A stretch of 64,000 nucleotides of DNA from Methyloversatilis universalis FAM5 (lineage in GTDB: Bacteria > Pseudomonadota > Gammaproteobacteria > Burkholderiales > Rhodocyclaceae), in assembly GCF_000214035.2 (NCBI RefSeq), contig NZ_AFHG01000048.1, positions 120,594 to 184,593 of the forward strand. Reading direction: 5' to 3'. Under the pieces are notes generated by a model. It worked only from the letters and a program-made list of their open reading frames with translations, had not been told where the DNA came from and made no database searches. The position numbers were made by a program, and so were the translations under genes. Below, piece by piece: positions 47,505 through 57,087 of the stretch (within the stretch, counting starts at the first letter, position 1; each line of letters opens with the position of its first letter).

Positions 47505-48947
47505 TCAGAGCAGGAACAGGGTGGCCAGCCCGAGGAAGATGAAGAAGCCGCCGGAGTCGGTCACCGCGGTAATGAGCACCGAAGAGCCCACCGCCGGATC
47601 GCGTCCGTAGCGCGCCATCAGCATGGGCACCGATACACCGACAAAGGCGGCCAGCAGAAGGTTCAGCGTCATCGCGCCGGTCATCACCATGCCGAGCGCC
47701 CACGAGTCGTACAGCCAGCACGCAAGCAGGCCGAGCAGACCGCCCCACACGATGCCGTTGATCAGTGCCACGCCCATTTCCTTGCGGTAGAGCCGGCGTG
47801 CCGCCTCCGGCTGTATCTGGCCGAGCGCGATCGCGCGCACGATCATGGTGATGGTCTGGTTGCCGGAGTTGCCGCCGATGCCGGCCACGATGGGCATCAG
47901 CGCGGCCAGCGCCACCAGCTTTTCGATCGAGCCTTCGAAGGCACCGATCACGCGCGAGGCGAAGAAGGCGGTGACCAGATTGATCGCCAGCCAGGCCCAG
48001 CGGTTCTTCACCGAATCCATGATGGGCGCGAAGATGTCCTCCTCCTCGCGCAGACCGGCCTGGGCCAGCAGTTCCTCTTCCGACTGTTCGCGGATGAAGT
48101 CCATCACCTCATTCACGGTGAGCCGGCCGATCAGCTGGTCGTGGTGGTCGATCACCGGTGCAGACACCAGGTCGTAGCGCTCGAAAGCCTGGGCGGCGGA
48201 TTCGGCGCTGTCATCGGCGTGCAGCACCAGCTGGTGATCCTGCATCACGCTGGCCACCTCGACCTCGACGTCGTTCACCAGCAGCGTGTTCAGCGACAGC
48301 GCACCGCGCAGCTTGTCGTCGCGATCGACCACGAAGATCTGGTCGGTGTGGTCCGGCAGTTCGTCGAAGCGGCGCAGGTAGCGCAGCACCACTTCCAGCG
48401 TCACGTCCTCGCGGACGGTCACCATGTCGAAATCCATCAGCGCGCCGACCGAATCCTCCGGGTAGGACATCGCCGCCCGCAGCTGTTCGCGCTCCTCGTG
48501 ATCGAGCGAGCTGAACACGTCCTGCATGACTTCGGTCGGCAGGTCGGGCGCAAGGTCGGCCAGTTCGTCCGCGTCGAGCTGTTCGACCGCGGCCACCAGC
48601 TCCTTCGGCTCCATCGCGTCGATCAGCGATTCGCGGACCGCGTCCGACACTTCGAGCAGGATTTCGCCGTCGCGCTCGGCGCGCACCAGATCCCACACCA
48701 GCAGACGGTCGTCCGGCGGCAGCGCCTCCAGGATGTAGGCGATGTCGGCCGGGTGCATCGCATCGAGCTTCTTGGTCAGCTCGTTGTGATGCTGTTTCGC
48801 GATCAGGTTCTCGACCAGTTCGTGGCGCGGCATTTCCTGGCGGTGCACCAGGCTCTCCACCCGCTTCTGACGGTCGAGCAGCGTCCTCACCTCTTGCAGG
48901 CGCTGTTGCATCGCGTCGGAGTGCAGGATTTCGTCGGCGTCGGCCAC
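47505..48947 (-). CDS. mgtE: Magnesium transporter MgtE
   Basis: A 480-residue protein in the MgtE order: N-terminal cytoplasmic superhelical domain (ALPPDDRLLVWDLV, then YPEDSVGALMDFDMVTV), a pair of CBS domains (about 155-275), and a membrane region of five helices including GIGGNSGNQTITMIVR, the ion-pore segment. It admits Mg2+ and closes when internal Mg2+ is high. The start is GTG 48947. The leader is short and shows no Mg riboswitch. Confidence 0.94.
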   Translation of the reverse strand: MADADEILHSDAMQQRLQEVRTLLDRQKRVESLVHRQEMPRHELVENLIAKQHHNELTKKLDAMHPADIAYILEALPPDDRLLVWDLVRAERDGEILLEVSDAVRESLIDAMEPKELVAAVEQLDADELADLAPDLPTEVMQDVFSSLDHEEREQLRAAMSYPEDSVGALMDFDMVTVREDVTLEVVLRYLRRFDELPDHTDQIFVVDRDDKLRGALSLNTLLVNDVEVEVASVMQDHQLVLHADDSAESAAQAFERYDLVSAPVIDHHDQLIGRLTVNEVMDFIREQSEEELLAQAGLREEEDIFAPIMDSVKNRWAWLAINLVTAFFASRVIGAFEGSIEKLVALAALMPIVAGIGGNSGNQTITMIVRAIALGQIQPEAARRLYRKEMGVALINGIVWGGLLGLLACWLYDSWALGMVMTGAMTLNLLLAAFVGVSVPMLMARYGRDPAVGSSVLITAVTDSGGFFIFLGLATLFLL

Positions 48948-49101
48948 GTGTCGCGGGTTCCGGGTCGGGCCTGCCAGGGTGGCGGGCGGGCAGCCGATTG
49001 TAGCCGGCCGACGTGACGGTCCCGAGGCTTTTTGCCGCGATGCGACAGTGTGTGACCGCTTTCAACGATAATCACGGACCGAATCCCTGTTGCCCCGTTT
49101 C

Positions 49102-51117
49102 ATGAACGTTCTTTTCGAAGAGGACGGCCACTTCCGCGCCGGTTCCGTGATGACCGACAGCGTGTCCTCGCTGCAGGTCGAACTGCCCAGCGGCAAGCGC
49201 TCCAAGGTGAAGGCAGCCCATGTGCTGCTGCGCTTCACCAGCCCCGAACCGTCCGCGCTGCTGGCCGCCGCCGAAGCCCAGGCCGCCGAACTCGACGCGC
49301 CCTTCCTGTGGGAAGTGTGCGGCGATGACGAATTCGCCTTCGAAGAACTGGCCCGCGAGTACCACGGCGCCACGCCGACCGCGGTGCAGTCCACCGCCAT
49401 CCTGCTGGGCCTGCATGCGGCGCCGGTGTATTTCCACCGCAAGGGCCGCGGCCGTTTCCGCAAGGCACCGCCGGACATCCTGAAGGCCGCGCTGGCTGGG
49501 CTGGAGAAGAAACGGCTGCAGCAGGAACAGATCGAGCACTGGAGCGCCGAGCTTCAGGCCGGCCGCACGCCGCCCGAAATCGCCGCCTGCGCGACGCAGA
49601 TCCTGTACAAGCCGGACCGCAACCGGCTGGAAACCAAGGCGGTCGAGGCGGCCGCCGTGGCCGCCGGCCTGTCGGTGGTCGGCATCATGGCCCGGGCGGG
49701 CGCTTTCGCGTCCAGCCACGAATATCACCTCGGCCGCTTCCTGTTCGAGTACTTCCCGAAGGGCACCGACTTCCCGACCCACGAAGTGCCGCCGGTCGGC
49801 GAATTGCCGGACGCCGGCGTGCGCGCCTTCTCGATCGACGACGCCACCACCACCGAAATCGACGACGCCTTCTCGGTGCGCCCGAAAGAGGGCGGCGGCT
49901 GGCGCATCGGCATCCACATCGCCGCGCCTTCGCTGGCCATCCAGCCGGGCACGCCGCTGGCCGACATCGCCCGCGCGCGGCTGTCCACCGTCTATTTCCC
50001 GGGCCGCAAGATCACCATGCTGCCGGACGAGGCGGTCGAGGCCTATACGCTGGCGGAAGGCCGCGACTGCCCGGCGCTGTCGCTCTACCTCGACGTCGAG
50101 ACCGATCTGCGCATCACCGCCAAGGAAACCCGCATCGACCGCGTCGCGGTGGTCGCCAATCTGCGTCACCACGCGATCGAGCCGCTGTTCAACGACGACA
50201 CCCTGGCCGCCGGCGACCTGCCGGACTTCGAGTGGCGCGACGAACTGCTGCTGCTGTGGCGTCTGGCCGAAGTGCTGGAGGCCGGCCGCGGCAAGCCGTC
50301 CGCCAACAGCGGCCAGATGGATTTCAACTTCTATGTCGACTGGGAACAGGCGACCGAAGACGGCGAAGGCCGCGTCGACATCCTGCGCCGTGCCCGTGGC
50401 AGTCCGCTGGACAAGCTGGTGGCCGAGCTGATGATCGTCGCCAACAACACCTGGGGCGCGAATCTGCGCGACGCCGGCATTCCGGCGCTGTACCGCGCCC
50501 AGGGCGCCGGCAAGGTGCGCATGACCACGGTCGCCGCGCCGCACGAAGGTCTGGGCGTCGACTGCTATGCCTGGTCGACCTCGCCGCTGCGCCGCTACGT
50601 CGATCTGGTGAACCAGTGGCAGATGATCACGCTGCTGCGCGGCGAGCCGCCGGTATTCCCGCCGAAGTCGGAGGCGCTGCTGTCGGCGCTGCGCGATTTC
50701 GAGCTGGTGTATGCCGCCTACGCCGATTTCCAGCGCTCGATGGAGCGCTACTGGTGCCTGCGCTGGCTGCGTCAGCGCGCCGCGGCCGGCGACACCTCGC
50801 CGCTGTCGGCCATCGTGCTGCGCGAGTCACTCATCCGTCTCGAGCAGATTCCGCTGGTGCTGCGCTGCCCCAGCCTGCCTGCGCGCGATCCGCGTTCGCG
50901 GGTCGAGGTCGAGGTGGAACAGATCGATCTGCTGGGCAACGACGCGCGCGCGCGCTGGGTGGGCGATCTGGCCGCACTCGCCGGCGCGGCCGCGGTGTCG
51001 GAAGAGGAACTGGCGGAAGAGATCGCCGAAGCCGAACTGCCGCCGGACACGCCGCCCGCCGAGGCACCGCTGCCTGAAGTGACGCCCGCTGCGCCGGAGA
51101 GCGGCGAGGCGGACTGA
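49102..51117 (+). CDS. RNB-domain exoribonuclease (RNase II/R family)
   Basis: A 671-residue enzyme. The RNB catalytic domain begins near residue 250, where RAFSIDDATTTEIDDAFSV supplies the metal-binding aspartates; YFPGRKITMLPDE and WSTSPLRRYVDLVNQ are further family motifs. It degrades RNA 3' to 5'. The N-terminal part is a specialised region rather than obvious cold-shock domains. ATG 49102 is preferred over a TTG four codons earlier. It is divergent from mgtE. Confidence 0.9.
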   Translation: MNVLFEEDGHFRAGSVMTDSVSSLQVELPSGKRSKVKAAHVLLRFTSPEPSALLAAAEAQAAELDAPFLWEVCGDDEFAFEELAREYHGATPTAVQSTAILLGLHAAPVYFHRKGRGRFRKAPPDILKAALAGLEKKRLQQEQIEHWSAELQAGRTPPEIAACATQILYKPDRNRLETKAVEAAAVAAGLSVVGIMARAGAFASSHEYHLGRFLFEYFPKGTDFPTHEVPPVGELPDAGVRAFSIDDATTTEIDDAFSVRPKEGGGWRIGIHIAAPSLAIQPGTPLADIARARLSTVYFPGRKITMLPDEAVEAYTLAEGRDCPALSLYLDVETDLRITAKETRIDRVAVVANLRHHAIEPLFNDDTLAAGDLPDFEWRDELLLLWRLAEVLEAGRGKPSANSGQMDFNFYVDWEQATEDGEGRVDILRRARGSPLDKLVAELMIVANNTWGANLRDAGIPALYRAQGAGKVRMTTVAAPHEGLGVDCYAWSTSPLRRYVDLVNQWQMITLLRGEPPVFPPKSEALLSALRDFELVYAAYADFQRSMERYWCLRWLRQRAAAGDTSPLSAIVLRESLIRLEQIPLVLRCPSLPARDPRSRVEVEVEQIDLLGNDARARWVGDLAALAGAAAVSEEELAEEIAEAELPPDTPPAEAPLPEVTPAAPESGEAD

Positions 51118-51133
51118 GACCTGCGGGTATTCC

Positions 51134-51814
51134 TCAAGCCGCCCGGTCGAGCAACCGCCGTCTCCAGCCGATCACGCCGAGCCCCGCTGCAAGCAGGAGG
51201 GGCGACGCCGGCTCCGGTACCTCGGCAACGTGAATGGACAGCGTCAGTGCGGTGCTGTCGATGCTGAATATCGCCGAGGCATCGTTGCCCGGGTCGAACG
51301 ACAGCTGAAGACCGGTGATACTGAGGTGCCTGAAGCGCTGAATCAGGAAGAGGTCGGTCTCCAGACTGAAGAAGCCGGCGCGGAGACCCGCATTGCTGAT
51401 GACCGTGGTTTTCGTGAGCGCATGGTCGATGGCACCGATTACCCGGCCGTCTGCGACCAGCCAGCCCTGCAGCGATGCCCGGCTGAGCGCGTTTCCGGTT
51501 TCAGAGAAGACGAGGTCGTCCACGCTGATGGCCACCGCAGCGGCCAGTGGCAGGTCACGCCTTGGCGACACTTCAAAGGACGGCAGCGGATGCAAACGTG
51601 GCTCACCATTGGCCTGGATCTCATGGCTGAACAGAACGCCGGGGCCGCGCTCGGTGGCGATGGGCACGTAGGAAAGGAAGTGTCCGGGGACTGACACCAC
51701 ATAGTCCGGATACTCGGCGCGGAAACTCCAGCTTGTATCGTCAGCCTGTGCCGACGCCCAGGCGATGGACAGCAGGAGGGCGACAACAAGTCGGCGGGCA
51801 TGGCGAGCTGACAT
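51134..51814 (-). CDS. PEP-CTERM sorting domain protein
   Basis: A 226-residue exported protein. The signal peptide is VVALLLSIAWASAQA; the C-terminus is VPEPASPLLLAAGLGVIGW followed by RRRLLDRAA, a PEP-CTERM tail. The mature region is beta-rich (LSITGLQLSFDPGNDASAIFS), of no recognised family. ATG 51814 is chosen for the signal peptide; the open frame continues 56 codons upstream without one. It converges on the RNase gene. Confidence 0.85.
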   Translation of the reverse strand: MSARHARRLVVALLLSIAWASAQADDTSWSFRAEYPDYVVSVPGHFLSYVPIATERGPGVLFSHEIQANGEPRLHPLPSFEVSPRRDLPLAAAVAISVDDLVFSETGNALSRASLQGWLVADGRVIGAIDHALTKTTVISNAGLRAGFFSLETDLFLIQRFRHLSITGLQLSFDPGNDASAIFSIDSTALTLSIHVAEVPEPASPLLLAAGLGVIGWRRRLLDRAA

Positions 51815-52049
51815 CTGTGGCGCTCTGCGAAGACGATGTGCGCACGATGCCGATCGAATGTTGCGAAGCTGTTTCGACGCCTGCCGTCGCGGAAAAGACT
51901 GTTCAACACCGGCTTGATCGAAGCCATGCCCGGGTGCCGAACGGGCGGGCAACCGGTGTCGCCCGTTCAGCGCCCGATTCAAGCCTGATCACCGGCCATT
52001 CAGCCCGAAAGCAGCGAGCCGGAGGGAGACTGAGGCGGGTGACGGAAAG

Positions 52050-52077
52050 AAAAAAGCCGGCTCGCGCCGGCTTTTTT
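52050..52077. terminator. Bidirectional terminator downstream of a PEP-CTERM gene
   Basis: AAAAAGCCGGC pairs with GCCGGCTTTTT around TCGC, with A and T runs on the two sides. It serves the gene at 52095 on the minus strand. Confidence 0.9.
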
Positions 52078-52094
52078 CATGGTGCGTACTGCAG

Positions 52095-52757
52095 TCAGCG
52101 CGGCAGACGGCGACGGGCCACCAGCGACACGATGCCCAGACCGGCCAGCAGCATGGCGTAGGTGTCGGCTTCCGGCACCGGCGCGGCGACGAAGCCGATG
52201 CGCAGTTCGCCCTGGTCGTTGCCTGACACCACGGCGGTCGAACTGGCGCTCAGCGTGAGGGTCAGGTTGGACACCACCAGTGACGAGAAGCTGCCGAAAT
52301 CCTGAGTGCCGCCGAGGCTGTAGTAGCCGCTGCGGATGCTCGGGAGGCTGAGCTGGGTGGTGCGGTTCAGCAGTTCGGAGAAGGGGATGAGCGGGCTGCC
52401 GTTGATCGACACGGTGCCGCTGATCCAGGCGCCGGATTCACCGGAGCCGAACTCGGAGAAGGACAGGTTGCCGATGAAACCGGTCAGCGCGCCGCTCAGC
52501 GTGTAGCCCGGGTTGGCGACCACGGTGAAGCTGGGCAGCACGAAATCGGTGGTGGCGTCATTCACCACCAGCGAATCGACCAGCTTCCAGCCGAAGCCGA
52601 CCGTGTTGCCACCGCCGCTGGAACTGAAGCTGATGCCGCCGAGCGCGCTGGCATCGTCATAGGTGACCGAGTAGCTGCCGAAATCTGCGGTCTGGAAGGC
52701 GGCGGAGGCCGGCAGGGCGAAGGCGCCCAGTACGGCGGCGAACGCGAGAGCTTTCAT
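52095..52757 (-). CDS. PEP-CTERM sorting domain protein
   Basis: A 220-residue exported protein with a signal peptide (ALAFAAVLGAFALPASA) and the tail VPEADTYAMLLAGLGIVSLV followed by ARRRLPR. The VPEADTYAMLLAGLG form of the tail is a common PEP-CTERM variant. The mature part is rich in Ser, Gly and Thr with beta-strand pattern. GAGGATG is upstream of ATG 52757, and a well-matching sigma-54-like promoter lies 39 bases further up. Confidence 0.88.
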   Translation of the reverse strand: MKALAFAAVLGAFALPASAAFQTADFGSYSVTYDDASALGGISFSSSGGGNTVGFGWKLVDSLVVNDATTDFVLPSFTVVANPGYTLSGALTGFIGNLSFSEFGSGESGAWISGTVSINGSPLIPFSELLNRTTQLSLPSIRSGYYSLGGTQDFGSFSSLVVSNLTLTLSASSTAVVSGNDQGELRIGFVAAPVPEADTYAMLLAGLGIVSLVARRRLPR

Positions 52758-52795
52758 CGGACATCCTCGTCTGAAAATGGAAACTTCACTCACGT

Positions 52796-52810
52796 GCAAT
52801 AAACATGCCG
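52796..52810 (-). promoter_or_regulatory. Sigma-54-like promoter of a PEP-CTERM gene
   Basis: On the minus strand, CGGCAT, five bases, then TTGC match TGGCAC-N5-TTGC with the invariant GG and GC in place. The -12 element is about 39 bases upstream of the ATG, leaving room for a short leader with a ribosome-binding site. Confidence 0.6.
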
Positions 52811-52910
52811 TATCCGTACGTCCGCGTGTGCGCGGGCTTTGCGGGCGATCGCCCTGCGCGCGCAGGGTGTGCTGTCAAGAAATTCGACAGTGCGCTTGAG
52901 CTGGATCGGG

Positions 52911-54611
52911 TCAGGCCCGCCGGCGGGTCGCCGCGACCGTGGCGGCCGCGACGTCGCTGCGGCGGCGGCCCGGCTGTGGCCGTCGGCGCCAGATGCGCAG
53001 GAAGGAGCGCACCTTCTGCCGCGGCGTCAGCGCGTCGTCGGACACCGCGTCCATGAATTCGGACAGCGCGCTCGATTTCTTCAGCGTGTAGAAGGTGAGC
53101 AGCAGCGTGGGCACCGCCACCGCCAGGACGGCGCCGATCTTGCCCGCGAGCGTGGCCGGCGGGCCGTCGAAAATGTTCATGCCGAGGAAACCGGTGACGA
53201 TGGTGCCGACCAGACCGAAGATGGTCACCACGGTCAGACGCAGCAGCGTTTCGTTCTGGCGGCGGCTGTCGTCCGCTTCCAGGTAGTTGTCCATGTCGAG
53301 TATTTCGGCGCGCAGTTCGTTGTACAGCGTCTCGTTGCCGAGATTGCGGCTCCACATGTCGAACAGGTCCTTGGCCATCGACTGTTTCGACACCTCGCCG
53401 AACCAGTAGCGGTGGTTGAAGCGCAGGAAGATTTCCATCGTCGCGCGGATGCTGCGCTTGAAGCGGCGGCGCGAATCGACTTCGTCCGCATCGAGCAGGC
53501 TCACCGCCACCACCAGCCGGTCCATCAGCATGAGCAGCGAGGCGCGGTGGAAGTGGGCGATCAGGCCGATCAGGAAATACTGGTGACGGAACTCGGCGAG
53601 CAGGCCGTTCTGCGGATCGGAATAGCCGGCCAGCCCGTGCTTGCCCACCATCACCATGTTCGGGCCGGTGCAGATGACCCGTGTGCTGGCGTTGTCGCTG
53701 CGCCGCTCCGGCCCCCAGAAACGGTCGTAGCAGGCGGTGCGCTCGAAGTCCGACATGACCGCCTCGGAATAGGGCAGCGGTCGCCCGTCGTCCGGCTGCG
53801 TGGCCTGGCCCAGGCGGACGAAGTCCTCGCGTGTCAGCGCGAACGGGTCGTCGAAGGCGAGGAAGGTCATCTTGGGCTGGCGGTGATATTCCAGCTGCCG
53901 GTAGCGGATGTCGCCGGGCGCTTCCGAGTGGTGCTGCACCATCGGATGGAGCAGGTATTCCCAGTGCCGGCCGATGGCCGAGGCGCGGTGTTCCCACACA
54001 TGGCGCAGATAGCGCTCGCGCTCGTTGTAGTCGGATTCGGCCAGCACCCGGCCGTCGCGGTCCAGCCACTGCACGCTGCGCATGCACTGCGCGGCCCGGC
54101 CGTCCTCGCCCCACTTGGCCGGGAAGGCGCGGCCAAAGCGGAACATCAGTTCCTGCACCCGGGTCAGCGGCAGGTCGTCGGCATACACCTCGAGCGCCAG
54201 CAGCACCACGTCCACGTCATAGAAGAAGTAGAGGTCGAGGTGCTGCACCTTCAGATCCAGCTCGCTGCCGTCCTCGCAGCCCAGGCGCACGCGGTCGATG
54301 TCGTGCCGGCGGAACACCCGGATCGGCGATTCGCCATAGCCGCGCAGGCTGCTGCTGGAGCGGCCCTGTCCGTACAGGAAGCGCTGCACGTGCGGCAGGA
54401 AGGTGACGAATTCGCGGTAGTGGCGCTCGTGGAAGTCGGCTGGCGAGCCGGTGAATTCGTCGCGCTGTTCGCGCCACGGATTGTTTTCGGTGATCGCGGC
54501 CAGCGCTTCCGAGTGGCGCTGCACCTGTTCACCCGAGCGCAGCGGCATCAGCCGCAGCGGCCACAGCAGGATCTGGCGGAAATGGCGGGCGACGGGCGAT
54601 GGTGCGGTCAT
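52911..54611 (-). CDS. Large CorA-like membrane protein
   Basis: A 566-residue protein, much longer than a standard CorA (about 316). The C-terminal part has the CorA layout: a long helix (LRAEILDMDNYLEADDSRRQNETLLR) leading into TM1 with GFLGMNIF, which carries the GMN selectivity motif, then a second helix (IGAVLAVAVPTLLLTFY). The first 350 residues are cytoplasmic and contain a Cys-poor region with YFFYDVDVVLLALEVYADDL. It likely moves Mg2+ or another divalent metal. ATG 54611 is chosen over TTG 54617. Confidence 0.82.
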   Translation of the reverse strand: MTAPSPVARHFRQILLWPLRLMPLRSGEQVQRHSEALAAITENNPWREQRDEFTGSPADFHERHYREFVTFLPHVQRFLYGQGRSSSSLRGYGESPIRVFRRHDIDRVRLGCEDGSELDLKVQHLDLYFFYDVDVVLLALEVYADDLPLTRVQELMFRFGRAFPAKWGEDGRAAQCMRSVQWLDRDGRVLAESDYNERERYLRHVWEHRASAIGRHWEYLLHPMVQHHSEAPGDIRYRQLEYHRQPKMTFLAFDDPFALTREDFVRLGQATQPDDGRPLPYSEAVMSDFERTACYDRFWGPERRSDNASTRVICTGPNMVMVGKHGLAGYSDPQNGLLAEFRHQYFLIGLIAHFHRASLLMLMDRLVVAVSLLDADEVDSRRRFKRSIRATMEIFLRFNHRYWFGEVSKQSMAKDLFDMWSRNLGNETLYNELRAEILDMDNYLEADDSRRQNETLLRLTVVTIFGLVGTIVTGFLGMNIFDGPPATLAGKIGAVLAVAVPTLLLTFYTLKKSSALSEFMDAVSDDALTPRQKVRSFLRIWRRRPQPGRRRSDVAAATVAATRRRA

Positions 54612-54653
54612 CGGCAAGCGGCGGCAGGCCGCGGGCGAGGGGGATGCGCGAGT

Positions 54654-56228
54654 TTAGCGCAGCGGCCGGCGCTGTTCCGGCGGCACCGCGCGCCTGTCCT
54701 TCACGATGGTGAGCGGCACGCCCATGCGTTCGACCCGACCGATCTCCTGGCCCGCAAGCACCTCGTCGCAGGCCATGTGGGTGGTCGACATGAAGAAGTC
54801 GGCGCGCACCCAGTCCTTGGTCACCTGGTAGCGGTCGGCCGGCAGCCAGGCCTGTGCCTGCACCGACTCGGCGCATACCGCCACCTGCCATGGTTCGGCC
54901 GGAGCCGGTTCCGCATCCAGCCGCGCGCGCAGCAGGCCGGCCGCCTCGCGCACGCCGTCCGACCAGTAGTCGGTTTCCCAGCGCCCGGGGGCGCCGGCGA
55001 AGCCGCCGGCCAGTCGGTTGTAGTTCACGTAGTGATAGGGCGCCAGCCGCACCATGTCGATCAGCGGCAGCGCCACGCCCACCGCGCACAGCGCGGCGAA
55101 GGCGGCGGCCGGCAGCGGCCGGCCCCGCAGCGCGCGTGCGCTGGCGACCAGACCACCGGCGGCGATCAGCGCCAGCGGCGGCAGCAGGAAGGTGAAGTGG
55201 CGCACGCCGTTGTACAGCGCCGGGCGGGTGGCGATGGCCAGCAGCAGCGGCAGACCGGCGGCCAGCAGCACCGGCAGCCAGTGCATCCACCGTATGCGGC
55301 GTGCACCGGCAATGCCGGCGCCGGCGGCCAGCAGCAGCCCGGCCAGCGTCAGCTCGGGCTGGCGCGCCGCGAGATAGAGCGGCAGGTAGTGGCGCGGCAC
55401 TTCGCCGATCTTCATCTGTACGCCGTCGAGCACGGTGAACAGTTCGAACGTGAAGTGCGAGAAGGTGGTGAGCGCGCTGAACAGATTGCCCGGCGCCTGC
55501 ACCGACCACGGCCAGAACACGCCCATCAGCACCACCGCCACCGGCACCGCCGGCAGCAGTGCGCGCAGCGAAGCGAAGAAGTGGGCCGCGCGCGCGCGCA
55601 GGTCGCCGGCGGACAGCGCGCTCGCCGCCAGCACGGTCAGCCCCAGCGTCATCACCGCGAACACCGCGCCCACCCTCAGGCCGAAGGCGCAGCCGATGGC
55701 CGCACCCAGCTGCAGCACCTGCGACAGCGGTGGCCGGGGCAGCACGGGCACCAGGCGCACGATGCAGAAGGTGGCCCAGGCCATGCAGGCGGCGAACGGA
55801 ATGTCCTTGGTATGGGTGAACAGCGCGCCGCTCCATGCGCCGGTGATCATCAGCAGCACGACCGCGGTCAGCCCGTGCGTGGCGCCGCCGAGCAGACGGC
55901 CGGTGCGATGCACCGCGTACAGACCGCCCAGGCCGAACAGCGCGGTCAGCAGGTGGCGCAGGTCCCACACATTCATCGCCGGCAGCAGGCGTTCGGCCAG
56001 CGCCGCGATCAGGTCGAACAGACCGCCGTACAGATAGAGGTTCTTGTACTGGAAGGCCGACAGGTCGGTCAGGCCGGAGGCGTAGTAGTCGAGCAGCAGG
56101 CGGCCATAGACGTGCTGCACCTCTTCGTCATTGCTCAGGCCGTGCTGGCCGAAACCGTGCAGCACGTAGAGGACGAGGGCGATGGACAGCAGGGCGGGGG
56201 CGAAGCGGCGAAAAGCGGCTGGAATCAC
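54654..56228 (-). CDS. GT39-type membrane glycosyltransferase
   Basis: A 524-residue protein with about ten helices. The N-terminal loop HGLSNDEEVQHVYGRLLLDYY carries the acidic pair expected of polyprenyl-phosphate-sugar-dependent transferases, and THTKDIPFAACMAW follows in a later loop. The C-terminal 100 residues are soluble (CAESVQAQAWLPADRYQVTKDWVR). It probably glycosylates an exported protein or lipid. GTG 56228 starts it. It stands between two PEP-CTERM neighbourhoods, but a link is not proven. Confidence 0.8.
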   Translation of the reverse strand: MIPAAFRRFAPALLSIALVLYVLHGFGQHGLSNDEEVQHVYGRLLLDYYASGLTDLSAFQYKNLYLYGGLFDLIAALAERLLPAMNVWDLRHLLTALFGLGGLYAVHRTGRLLGGATHGLTAVVLLMITGAWSGALFTHTKDIPFAACMAWATFCIVRLVPVLPRPPLSQVLQLGAAIGCAFGLRVGAVFAVMTLGLTVLAASALSAGDLRARAAHFFASLRALLPAVPVAVVLMGVFWPWSVQAPGNLFSALTTFSHFTFELFTVLDGVQMKIGEVPRHYLPLYLAARQPELTLAGLLLAAGAGIAGARRIRWMHWLPVLLAAGLPLLLAIATRPALYNGVRHFTFLLPPLALIAAGGLVASARALRGRPLPAAAFAALCAVGVALPLIDMVRLAPYHYVNYNRLAGGFAGAPGRWETDYWSDGVREAAGLLRARLDAEPAPAEPWQVAVCAESVQAQAWLPADRYQVTKDWVRADFFMSTTHMACDEVLAGQEIGRVERMGVPLTIVKDRRAVPPEQRRPLR

Positions 56229-56292
56229 GGAGAGGGGGTGGAAGAAGTGAGCGTTTGCTCAACGCATGACACCGCCCGGCGCTGACAGCCGC

Positions 56293-56324
56293 ACAAAAGA
56301 AAACGCCCCGCGCGGGCGGGGCGT
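56293..56324 (-). terminator. Intrinsic terminator of a PEP-CTERM gene
   Basis: On the minus strand, GACGCCCCGC pairs with GCGGGGCGTT (one end mismatch) and is followed by TTCTTTTG. Confidence 0.8.
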
Positions 56325-56344
56325 CGTGCGGACCGGGCCCGGAA

Positions 56345-56911
56345 TCAGGCGCGGCGGCGTGCGATCAGGCCGAGCACGCCCAGTCCGGCGGCGAACATGG
56401 CCCAGCCGCCGGGTTCCGGCACCGGCATGGCCGGCGCGATCGGCGGCAGCGCGCTGCCGGTGTAGAGCACCGCGTGCGACAGGTTCTGCGCGATGCCGCG
56501 CACATTGGTCGCGACACCGGCGGTGGTATTGAAGCTGAGGCTGCTGACCGGCGAGGCGCTGTCGAAGAAGTAGTAGCTGTACTGGTTGGCCGCCTTCAGG
56601 CCGATCACGAAACGGCCGCTGACTGCGCTGTCGAAGCTCAGCGTGCCGCTGGTGGCGCCGTTCGGTGCCGAAGAGAACGGGCCGAAGTTGCTGCCGTTGC
56701 TGGCGCCCAGATAGCTCCAGCTGCCGCCGAACAGGCTGGCCAGCGCGTCCAGTTCGGCCACCTTGCCATTCAGGTTGCCGGAGTAGGCGCCGGAGCAGCT
56801 GCTGGCGGCCACCGACGAGAAGGTGGTGGCGCCGCAGGATTCGGCGTGCGCGCCGTGCATGGCGAAGGTGGCGATCAGCGGCAGTGCGAGGCGGGCGAAC
56901 AGCTTGGTCAT
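56345..56911 (-). CDS. PEP-CTERM sorting domain protein
   Basis: A 188-residue exported protein. Signal peptide LFARLALPLIATFAMHGAHA; mature N-terminus has two close Cys (ESCGATTFSSVAASSCSG), possibly a disulphide. The C-terminus MPVPEPGGWAMFAAGLGVLG followed by LIARRRA is a PEP-CTERM tail. Ser/Gly/Asn-rich, beta-type sequence without a recognised domain. It is followed by a clear terminator. Confidence 0.88.
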   Translation of the reverse strand: MTKLFARLALPLIATFAMHGAHAESCGATTFSSVAASSCSGAYSGNLNGKVAELDALASLFGGSWSYLGASNGSNFGPFSSAPNGATSGTLSFDSAVSGRFVIGLKAANQYSYYFFDSASPVSSLSFNTTAGVATNVRGIAQNLSHAVLYTGSALPPIAPAMPVPEPGGWAMFAAGLGVLGLIARRRA

Positions 56912-57087
56912 GCGGTGACTCCGATGCGTGGATGGGTCTGCGCGGCGGCTGCCGTGCGATGGGTTCCATGCTACGGAGATGGGCGGCGGACCGCCGGTAA
57001 TCGGTCACGCCCGGGCCGGGTGATTCGTTACGTTTTGCGTCGCAGCACCCGGCAAAGCCGCGCCAGCCGGTCGGATGCGGAACTGCG

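Noticed and set aside
48948-49101. Mg riboswitch upstream of mgtE
   Set aside because: The gap of about 150 bases is shared with the divergent RNase gene and shows no recognisable M-box elements.
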